Shown one piece after another: positions 6,481 to 11,244 of a stretch of 11,244 nucleotides of DNA (position 1 is its first letter; every line of letters begins with the position of its first letter). The DNA is from UBA11512 sp964623895 (GTDB lineage: Bacteria; Bacillota; Clostridia; Oscillospirales; CAG-272). The stretch is from NCBI GenBank assembly GCA_964623895.1, contig CAZUWA010000039.1, positions 1 to 11,244 on the forward strand. Direction: 5' to 3'. Below the pieces are notes generated by a model. That model did not search any database. It saw nothing but the letters and a program-made list of their open reading frames with translations, and was not told the DNA's origin. Made by a program: the position numbers and the translations under genes.

Positions 6481-7024
6481 ATAATTGATGTCGGTGATAG
6501 TAAGATCCTGTTTCAAGATCTTTGAAGAGCAGTTCTTTCCCGTCAAAAACAATACAACTGTGTACGCTTCCGCCCTTTGGCAGAGAGACGGATCCGGGAT
6601 TGATGAAAAGAAAACTGCCGTGATCGTTGCAGGCGGGAATGTGTGTGTGCCCGCAAGCAAGAATGCCGCCTTCCGGCAGGTGCGGTGGCATATGCTCGTC
6701 CCAAAGGTGTCCGTGCGTGGCGAAGATCGGCTTGCTTTCCCAAATGAGCGTCTGATAATCTTCAAGAACCGAGAAGTCAAGTACCATTTCATCCACTTCC
6801 GCGTCGCAGTTTCCACGCGTGCAAGTGATCTTGCTTGCCATTTCGTTGAGCATGTTGACCACTTCTTTCGGGTTATGTCCGCTCGGCAGATTGTTGCGCG
6901 GACCGTGATAGAGAATGTCGCCAAGTAAGAGCAGGTGCTCTGCACCTTCTTTTTGATATGCGTCAAGCAGCAGTTTGCAATAGTCGGCAGAGCCGTGAAT
7001 GTCGGATGCGATAATCAATTTCAT
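6479..7024 (-). CDS. yfcE: YfcE-family metallophosphodiesterase
   Basis: YfcE-type enzymes are small cytoplasmic metal-dependent phosphodiesterases of the calcineurin-like superfamily; E. coli YfcE hydrolyses artificial phosphodiesters and its natural substrate is not settled. The 181-residue protein has all the metal-site motifs: SDIHGS (Asp8, His10), LGDILYHGPRNNLP (Asp36, His40), RGNCDAEVD (Asn72), THGHLW (His104, His106) and CGHTHIP (His126, His128), followed by NPGSVSLPKGG. Length and motif order match E. coli YfcE (184 residues) closely. Its start codon overlaps the stop of the HAD phosphatase gene as ATGA, indicating translational coupling. Confidence 0.95.
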   Translation of the reverse strand: MKLIIASDIHGSADYCKLLLDAYQKEGAEHLLLLGDILYHGPRNNLPSGHNPKEVVNMLNEMASKITCTRGNCDAEVDEMVLDFSVLEDYQTLIWESKPIFATHGHLWDEHMPPHLPEGGILACGHTHIPACNDHGSFLFINPGSVSLPKGGSVHSCIVFDGKELLFKDLETGSYYHRHQL

Positions 7025-7824
7025 ATTGATTCCTCTGAAAGTGCATCGGCAAGTTCGCCGATGTGATTGAAAATATAACTCGGTCTTATGCCTGTTGTTT
7101 CAATGTCTTCAAGCGTTCCTTCACCGGAGAGGACGAATGCGCTGTCGATGTCGGCATTTAACGCACAAGCGATATCGGTATACAACCGATCTCCGATAAG
7201 CAGGGCTTCTTCCGGTCGACAGCTGGTCTTTTCAAGAGCCATATAGGCCATGTCCGGCTGCGGTTTGCCGATAAAGCGAGGGCGCTTGCCGGTGGCGCGG
7301 GTGAGCATTTCGCAAAACGAACCGCAATCGGGAACATATCCGTAACTTGTTGGGCAGACCCAATCGGGATTGGTGGCGATGAAGGGAATGTCTTTGGTGG
7401 ACAGTAGGCGCGCGCAGTCGTCCAGCTTTTTAAAGGTCAATTCGGTGTCAAATCCGCAGAGCAACACTTCCACATCCTCGCTATAGCAGTCGGTAACGCA
7501 GATACCGCACTCGGCAAGCTCTTTTTTGAGTGCCTCTGTGCCGCAAACATAGGTGCGCCGGCGAGGATATTCGGTATTTAAAAATTTTGCTGTCGCTTGA
7601 ACGGAGGTTACGAAAGCGTCAAGCGGCGCGTCAATACCCATGCCGGCTAATTTTTCTTGATATTTGATGGCAGATTTGCTGGAATTGTTGGTAAGGTAAA
7701 GGCACTTGCCACCAATCCTTTCTACCTTTTCAAGGAACGGCATGGTACCGGGAAAGAGTTTTCCGTCAAGATAGATCGTGCCGTCCATGTCAAGAAGAAA
7801 AAGTTTTTTATTCTTTAAATCCAT
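7021..7824 (-). CDS. HAD-superfamily phosphatase, NagD / HAD-IIA type
   Basis: This is a cytoplasmic sugar-phosphate or nucleotide phosphatase of the HAD-IIA (NagD, PGP) group. The 267-residue protein shows motif I LDMDGTIY (nucleophile Asp12, acid/base Asp14), motif II LTNNSS (44-49), motif III with Lys187 in IGKPQPD, and motif IV GDRLYTDIACA (211-221). The segment between motifs II and III forms the C2 cap typical of NagD. The reading frame stays open upstream to 7914, but that adds 30 basic, unconserved residues and overlaps trpS, so the ATG at 7824 is chosen; its ribosome site is weak. It lies 76 bases after trpS and overlaps the yfcE-like gene by 4 bases. The substrate cannot be named from sequence. 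Confidence 0.92.
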   Translation of the reverse strand: MDLKNKKLFLLDMDGTIYLDGKLFPGTMPFLEKVERIGGKCLYLTNNSSKSAIKYQEKLAGMGIDAPLDAFVTSVQATAKFLNTEYPRRRTYVCGTEALKKELAECGICVTDCYSEDVEVLLCGFDTELTFKKLDDCARLLSTKDIPFIATNPDWVCPTSYGYVPDCGSFCEMLTRATGKRPRFIGKPQPDMAYMALEKTSCRPEEALLIGDRLYTDIACALNADIDSAFVLSGEGTLEDIETTGIRPSYIFNHIGELADALSEESI

Positions 7825-7900
7825 AATTACAAATTTCCGTCCGAAAGTTTTTAGAGAGGATCTTAAGGGCGAAGTCCTCGGTCTTTTTTCTCTCTGTGCT

Positions 7901-8917
7901 TTATACCTGTGCAAAGCCGATTTTGCGGTAGACCTTGGAAAGAGTACGCATTGCCTTTGCGTAGGCTCGGTCTCTGCCTTGACGCATGGTTTCTTCGAGG
8001 AATTGTTTATCTGCCATCAAACGAGTGTATTCCGCTTGAATGGGCGCAAGGGCATCCGCTACCGTTTCGCCGACTGCTAATTTGAAGTCGCCGTACCCTT
8101 TGCCTTCAAACTCTCTTTCGCATTCTTCCGGCGTTTTGCCTGTGAAGGCGCAATAGATGTTGATGAGATTATTTACGCCCGACTTATCCTCTCCGCGTAG
8201 GACTTCACTTCCGGAGTCGGTAACGGCTTTCTTAAATTTTTTGATTACGGTGTCTCGCGGATCAAGGATCGCCACATAGCCGTTCGGATTTTCATCCGAT
8301 TTGCTCATTTTCTTTGTCGGATCGGTCAAGGACATGACGCGCGCTCCGGCTTTGGGAATGAATCCTTCGGGCACGGTGAAAGTCTGACCGTAAATGCCGT
8401 TGAAACGGTTTGCGATATCTCGTGCGATTTCGATATGTTGCATCTGATCCTGCCCGACCGGTACCATATCCGCTTGATAGAGCAGAATGTCCGCTGCCAT
8501 CAGAGAAGGATATGTAAAAAGTCCTGCGTTGATGTTGTCAGCGTGTTTTGCGCTCTTGTCTTTGAACTGTGTCATTCTGGACAGTTCTCCAAACATTGTG
8601 TAGCAGTCGAGCACCCATCCGAGTTCTGCATGACAAGGCACTTGGCTCTGTACGAAGAGTGCGTTCTTTTGCGGATCGATGCCGCAAGCCATGTAGATGG
8701 CAAACAGCTCAAAAGTGTGCTTGCGGAGTTCTGCGGGAATCTGCCGTACTGTGATGGCATGCATGTCGGCGACGCAGAAAAAACAGTTGTATTCATCCTG
8801 CAGAAGATTCCAGTTTCGGATCGCGCCGAGATAGTTTCCGATTGTCAAAAGTCCGGAAGGTTGTACAGCGGAAAGAATGGTCTTCTTGGGTTGTTCAAGA
8901 TTTTGTTGTTCGTTCAT
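7901..8917 (-). CDS. trpS: Tryptophanyl-tRNA synthetase
   Basis: TrpS charges tRNA-Trp with tryptophan using ATP. The 338-residue class I enzyme has the HIGH-equivalent motif TIGN (25-28, in GLLTIGNYLGA), DMHAIT (51-56), LLYQADMVPVGQDQMQHIE (145-163) and KMSKS (203-207). Its length is normal for the bacterial form. The start has AAAGAGGT at 8923-8930, six bases upstream of the ATG. The leader from the predicted transcription start to the ribosome site is only about 40 bases, too short for a T-box riboswitch, so tryptophan control, if any, must work at the promoter. The downstream phosphatase and phosphodiesterase genes could be read from the same promoter. Confidence 0.98.
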   Translation of the reverse strand: MNEQQNLEQPKKTILSAVQPSGLLTIGNYLGAIRNWNLLQDEYNCFFCVADMHAITVRQIPAELRKHTFELFAIYMACGIDPQKNALFVQSQVPCHAELGWVLDCYTMFGELSRMTQFKDKSAKHADNINAGLFTYPSLMAADILLYQADMVPVGQDQMQHIEIARDIANRFNGIYGQTFTVPEGFIPKAGARVMSLTDPTKKMSKSDENPNGYVAILDPRDTVIKKFKKAVTDSGSEVLRGEDKSGVNNLINIYCAFTGKTPEECEREFEGKGYGDFKLAVGETVADALAPIQAEYTRLMADKQFLEETMRQGRDRAYAKAMRTLSKVYRKIGFAQV

Positions 8918-8966
8918 TGTGCACCTCTTTTTAAGGGGAAATCCCGTGTGTTTTTTACTTTTTCTT

Positions 8967-8996
8967 ATTGTAACACAAAAGTACTCGCTTTTTCAA
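8967..8996 (-). promoter_or_regulatory. Sigma-A-type promoter of trpS with overlapping dyad
   Basis: On the minus strand, TTGAAA (8991-8996) and TACAAT (8967-8972) are separated by 18 bases; a TG one base before the -10 box makes it an extended -10. Both boxes match consensus at 5 of 6 positions. An inverted repeat GTACT-N10-AGTAC (8981-9000) covers the -35 box and could be an operator. Confidence 0.75.
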
Positions 8997-9017
8997 GTAC
9001 ATTTCATTATTTTTTGC

Positions 9018-9046
9018 TTGAACTTTCAACAAAAAAGTGGTATAAT
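9018..9046 (+). promoter_or_regulatory. Sigma-A-type promoter of the membrane-protein gene
   Basis: TTGAAC (9018-9023), a 17-base spacer and a perfect TATAAT (9041-9046) with TG at 9038-9039 form an extended -10 promoter. Transcription should begin near 9053, giving a leader of about 26 bases. It faces away from the trpS promoter, with about 20 bases between the two -35 boxes. Confidence 0.82.
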
Positions 9047-9078
9047 CTATATAATGAAAAAGAAAATGAGAGGTTGCT

Positions 9079-9963
9079 ATGAGCGATATCTATTATGATA
9101 CTTATAATGAGGGAGAGGCTCCGGAAGAGACCTCCGCTACCGAGCGGGTGATTAGACTGATCCTGCGCACTGCTACGATCACAGTTCTGGTTGTCATATT
9201 CGGAGTGCTGTTTTACCGTATGTGGGAAATGCGTGAGCCTTCCGGTGTTGGTGAATTTTTATGGACAGAGGAGATGCTTGAAAAGTACGAGAGCGTTGCT
9301 GACAAGGAAACGGTTGTGAGAGAGGAATATCTGGCAGACAATTTTCAATTTGAACGAGAGAATTTCACGGCAGTGACCGTTACCAAAGAAGCGCCAAAAA
9401 AAGAGGATTACGAGACATTGATCTTAACCCCGGAAGAGTACTATGAATCGGTTGGATTTAGGGTGTTTACAAACGTGACCGGCAGTTACACTGTCACGGA
9501 CGATGAAGGTGCGGAAGAGACTGTTAAGTGTACCGGATGGTATGAGTCGGTTGGATCTCCTGTGGAACACGATCTGAGAGTGAGCGATGTCTATTTTGTA
9601 CCTTCTTTGAACGTGGTGCAGTTAACTTTCCGCTACAAAGAGGATTGCCTTGAAAAATTAGGCGGGATTATTTGGTCTGATGGTAGCGATTTTCAGGTAT
9701 ATTTGGAAGATGATTTGGGAAATACTTATACCGACTATCGGTACAAGAAGAATGAACGTGGCGTTTACTGCTATGTCACCATGGTGTTTGAAGGGGTGGC
9801 TTTTGATGGGGTTGGAAAAATGGATCTAATCGCGAAATATCAGACTGCCGAGGAAGATGGAGAACTTTCAATGTATGTTTATGACAAAGCGTTGCCGCTC
9901 AGCATAGAAGAAGTTAAGGTCAAGAAAGACTCGGCTGAAAAACTGAATGTTTACAAACGATGA
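9079..9963 (+). CDS. Single-pass membrane protein with extracellular beta-rich domain, function unknown
   Basis: The 294-residue protein starts with an acidic cytoplasmic tail (about 1-22), then basic residues (Arg23, Arg26, Arg30) and one hydrophobic span at about 27-46 (TATITVLVVIFGVLFY). The basic side faces inward, so the remaining 245 residues should lie outside the cell. That part is rich in acidic residues, and from about 165 (HDLRVSDVYFVPSLNVVQLTF) it looks like an Ig-like beta-sandwich of the kind seen in DUF4352-type secreted domains (FQVYLEDDLGNTYTDY). The resemblance is by pattern only. The ATG at 9079 has GAGAGG at 9068-9073. A zinc-ribbon gene follows after 46 bases and may share the transcript. 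I do not recognise a specific family. Confidence 0.85.
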   Translation: MSDIYYDTYNEGEAPEETSATERVIRLILRTATITVLVVIFGVLFYRMWEMREPSGVGEFLWTEEMLEKYESVADKETVVREEYLADNFQFERENFTAVTVTKEAPKKEDYETLILTPEEYYESVGFRVFTNVTGSYTVTDDEGAEETVKCTGWYESVGSPVEHDLRVSDVYFVPSLNVVQLTFRYKEDCLEKLGGIIWSDGSDFQVYLEDDLGNTYTDYRYKKNERGVYCYVTMVFEGVAFDGVGKMDLIAKYQTAEEDGELSMYVYDKALPLSIEEVKVKKDSAEKLNVYKR

Positions 9964-9980
9964 TATAAATTTCCTACAAT
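9950..9980 (+). promoter_or_regulatory. Possible weak promoter before the zinc-ribbon gene
   Basis: TTTACA (9950-9955) and TACAAT (9975-9980) match consensus at 5 of 6 positions each, but the 19-base spacer is long. The gene could equally be read from the upstream promoter at 9018-9046. Confidence 0.3.
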
Positions 9981-10009
9981 ATATTATATACAGAGTAAAA
10001 GGTGTGATT

Positions 10010-10654
10010 ATGATTCTTGATAATATTACAACAACTATAGCCTACCGTTGCCCGATCTGCGGGCAGGGGATTCTTTCCGGTGTCAATCTTTTTCGTCTGA
10101 AGGGAGACGTAAATCGCTTGCGCTGTCCGGAGTGCGATACGGTGTTGTCTGTTTCCGAGACCAATGAAGGAAAACTGCGTATTTCCGTTCCGTGCATGAT
10201 CTGCCCGAATCCCCACAATCTGACGATTGCTAAAAATGCTTTTTTTGAAAAAGATCTTTTTACGCTACCTTGCCCCCTTTCCGGAATCGATACCTTGTTT
10301 GTTGGGAAAGAGGAAAAGGTTCGGGAGGCGCTTGATGAAAGCGGCAGACAACTGTCACAAATATTAGAGGAAGAGGGCGTTGATTCTTTTGCTCCCTTGC
10401 ATGCGGAGGAGGAAGAAAAAGTCGATCCTGCGGTAGATAGCGTGGTACGCTTTCTGCTTTGCGAATTAGAGGACGAAAAGAAGATTACCTGTTATTGTAA
10501 CGAAACAGGGGAAATACCGCTGTACGATTTTCAGGTGTTGTCTGAACGTGTGCGCATTTTTTGCCACTGCTGTAATGCTGAGGCTTATCTGCCGTTGCGC
10601 AGTGAAGCTGACGCGGAAGATTTTATCAAAACGGACAGCCTGAGATTAAAATGA
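10010..10654 (+). CDS. Zinc-ribbon protein with several Cys pairs, function unknown
   Basis: This 214-residue cytoplasmic protein opens with a classic zinc ribbon: C14-P-I-C17 and C39-P-E-C42. A second pair C62-M-I-C65 with His69 and Cys88 follows. A third cluster at the C-terminus contains C161-Y-C163 and C185-H-C187-C188. The middle (about 105-145) is acidic and probably flexible. No signal peptide or membrane span is present. The start is set by AAAAGGTG (9997-10004), five bases before the ATG at 10010; the frame is open from 9947, but those 21 residues overlap the upstream gene and lack a ribosome site. Such layered ribbons usually bind nucleic acid or act as metal-stabilised scaffolds, but no family-specific motif tells which. 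No clear terminator follows. Confidence 0.8.
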   Translation: MILDNITTTIAYRCPICGQGILSGVNLFRLKGDVNRLRCPECDTVLSVSETNEGKLRISVPCMICPNPHNLTIAKNAFFEKDLFTLPCPLSGIDTLFVGKEEKVREALDESGRQLSQILEEEGVDSFAPLHAEEEEKVDPAVDSVVRFLLCELEDEKKITCYCNETGEIPLYDFQVLSERVRIFCHCCNAEAYLPLRSEADAEDFIKTDSLRLK

Positions 10655-10904
10655 TGGAATAAATGCAACCCCTCATAGAAAGCCAGTAAATAGTTACAAT
10701 TGCAGAGGTGACGCCAAAGTCGTGATTGAGAGCATTGATTAACAATAAGCCGAAATTGATATTGCTTTTTAAGAAATATCGACTTTGAATGATGAAGAAA
10801 ATGGTGAAAAGCGTTCCGGATTCTCTTCTTGTTTTTGCTCAAAACGTCACCTATAAAAACGGCGATCGAAGCGAGCGGCAGATGTCACGAATTTTTAAAA
10901 CCTC

Positions 10905-10912
10905 CATATACT
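10905..10912 (+). promoter_or_regulatory. Candidate -10 element of the small Cys-rich peptide gene
   Basis: CATATACT lies about 49 bases before the start codon. As a sigma-A site, TATACT (10907-10912) is good but no -35 box is seen at 16-19 bases. As a sporulation mother-cell site, CATA-NNN-T with AC at 10887-10888, 16 bases upstream, fits the loose sigma-K pattern and resembles the sigma-E -10 box. These consensuses are short, so the match is weak evidence. Confidence 0.35.
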
Positions 10913-10947
10913 GTACCGAGGAGAGCGAAAAGCCTCTATCAAGACAC

Positions 10948-10954
10948 AGGAGGG
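10948..10954 (+). promoter_or_regulatory. Near-perfect ribosome binding site of the small peptide gene
   Basis: AGGAGGG lies six bases before the ATG at 10961, the strongest ribosome site in the window. GAGG inside it (10950-10953) can pair with CCTC at 10933-10936, which could instead pair with GAGG at 10918-10921. The stems are only 4 bp, so any switch is speculative. Confidence 0.8.
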
Positions 10955-10960
10955 TAACCC

Positions 10961-11083
10961 ATGAACTGTCTTTGCAATTTGTTTGATGACAGCACCGTGT
11001 GGGTGATCATCATTGCATTGATCATTCTGTTCTGCTTCTGCGGAAACGGGAACTGCGCAACGCGCGGCTGCGGTTGTAACTGA
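10961..11083 (+). CDS. 40-residue cysteine-rich membrane peptide
   Basis: This very small gene encodes 40 residues: a short head with Cys3 and Cys5 (MNCLCNLFDDSTV), one hydrophobic span at about 13-27 (WVIIIALIILFCFC), and a Gly/Asn/Cys tail (GNGNCATRGCGCN). Seven cysteines (3, 5, 25, 27, 32, 37, 39) make up more than a sixth of the protein. It is supported by an AGGAGGG ribosome site at ideal spacing and an intrinsic terminator starting 19 bases after its stop. The layout (short hydrophobic helix plus Gly/Cys-rich end) resembles small sporulation or spore-coat peptides such as the YjcZ group, but I cannot assign a family. The cysteines could bind metal or form disulfides. Confidence 0.8.
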   Translation: MNCLCNLFDDSTVWVIIIALIILFCFCGNGNCATRGCGCN

Positions 11084-11101
11084 TATGATTTAACATGAAA
11101 A

Positions 11102-11135
11102 CGGAGAGGCTAAAAACTTCTCCGCTTTTTGTTTT
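11102..11135 (+). terminator. Intrinsic terminator of the small peptide gene
   Basis: CGGAGAGG (11102-11109) pairs with CTTCTCCG (11117-11124), eight pairs including one G-T, around a 7-base loop. TTTTTGTTTT follows (11126-11135), giving a textbook U-tract. Confidence 0.88.
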
Positions 11136-11161
11136 AAAGGTGTGGGGTGTAAACGACTTTA

Positions 11162-11244
11162 ATGAAAGAAAAATGTTTAAAACAGGCGTATGAAGAATGC
11201 AAGGAAAAAATAAATAAAAGCGGTACGAATAGACAAAACGAACA
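11162..11244 (+). CDS. Possible start of a gene running off the right edge
   Basis: A frame beginning ATG at 11162 stays open for 27 codons to the window end. It reads MKEKCLKQAYEECKEKINK and continues with a polar stretch. The composition (Lys/Glu-rich, helix-forming) is protein-like, but no good ribosome site precedes it: AAAGGTG at 11136-11142 is too far, about 19 bases. It could be a real N-terminus or a chance opening. Confidence 0.3.
   Translation, partial: MKEKCLKQAYEECKEKINKSGTNRQNE

Larger units (their letters stand above)
10655..10960. other. 306-base stretch with no convincing gene
   Basis: No frame here has both a ribosome site and protein-like content from a start codon. It holds two nested 8-bp inverted repeats: AGGTGACG (10706-10713) with CGTCACCT (10845-10852), and inside them CAAAGTCG (10715-10722) with CGACTTTG (10780-10787). 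A minus-strand frame without a start codon (10629-10838) reads as 70 hydrophobic residues, for example FGLLLINALNHDFGVTSAIV, and could be a remnant of a membrane-protein gene. The right end contains the leader of the small peptide gene. Confidence 0.5.

Noticed and set aside
6400..6966. 188-codon minus-strand frame overlapping the yfcE-like gene
   Set aside because: Same strand, different frame from a gene with every expected motif; it also crosses the terminator and has no domain signal.
7825..7900. Possible hairpin between trpS and the HAD phosphatase (AGAGAG 7853-7858 with CTCTCT 7890-7895, GAGGA 7856-7860 with TCCTC 7875-7879)
   Set aside because: The stems are short and mutually exclusive; a T-run is present only on the plus strand, where there is no gene to terminate, so a minus-strand terminator call is not supported.
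7825..7914. N-terminal extension of the HAD phosphatase to 7914
   Set aside because: It adds 30 basic residues with no family similarity, overlaps the end of trpS, and family members begin just before the DMDGT motif.
8918..8966. T-box riboswitch before trpS
   Set aside because: The predicted leader is only about 40 bases and lacks the T-box sequence and specifier stem.
8435..9082. 215-codon plus-strand frame opposite the trpS start region
   Set aside because: It lies antisense to conserved trpS sequence and runs through both divergent promoters; no ribosome site.
9947..10009. Earlier start of the zinc-ribbon protein at 9947
   Set aside because: It overlaps the membrane-protein gene, has no ribosome site, and the ATG at 10010 has AAAAGGTG at good spacing.
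10585..10842. 85-codon minus-strand frame with a TTG start, overlapping the zinc-ribbon gene end
   Set aside because: Rich in His, Asn and Arg with no recognisable pattern, no ribosome site, and half lies antisense to a supported gene.

Overview
The window looks like ordinary chromosome from a low-to-moderate GC anaerobic Firmicute of the class Clostridia, probably near Ruminococcaceae/Oscillospiraceae. The evidence is strong AGGAGG-type ribosome sites, sigma-A-type promoters with 17-18 bp spacers, a TepA-type ClpP-fold protease, a DUF6062-like cysteine protein, a PduL phosphotransacylase, and protein sequences close to Gram-positive families. The placement is inference from protein style; no rRNA or other marker is present. 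I saw no tRNA, rRNA, CRISPR array, intact insertion sequence or phage gene.

Layout. Positions 1-4009 are read on the minus strand, in transcription order pduL (phosphate acyltransferase), rsuA (16S rRNA pseudouridine synthase), tex (S1-domain RNA-binding protein), then the N-terminus of an MsmK/UgpC-type sugar-importer ATPase cut by the left edge. pduL has a good promoter and is followed by a symmetrical hairpin lying 10 bases before rsuA. The tex/ATPase gap holds a long inverted repeat around the ATPase promoter. Positions 4047-6480 are on the plus strand: tepA, a DUF6062-like protein with two copies of a Cys/His module, and a lipoprotein. A very strong promoter in the last codons of tepA starts a transcript that begins with a stem-loop. 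The cluster ends at a bidirectional terminator shared with the converging minus-strand group.

Positions 6479-8996 are minus strand: trpS, then a NagD-type HAD phosphatase and a YfcE-type phosphodiesterase whose ends overlap by 4 bases. trpS and the next plus-strand unit diverge from facing promoters in a 161-base gap. Positions 9018-11135 are plus strand: a single-pass membrane protein of unknown function, a 214-residue zinc-ribbon protein, about 300 bases without a convincing gene, and a 40-residue cysteine-rich membrane peptide with a near-perfect ribosome site and its own terminator. A possible gene start runs off the right edge.

Most of the window is housekeeping (translation, RNA modification, acetate/acyl-phosphate metabolism, sugar import, small-molecule phosphatases). 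The least described parts are the 40-residue Cys-rich peptide, the DUF6062-like tandem Cys/His protein, the multi-CxxC zinc-ribbon protein, and several structured intergenic stretches. I did not find evidence for a complete new multi-gene system; these are separate leads.
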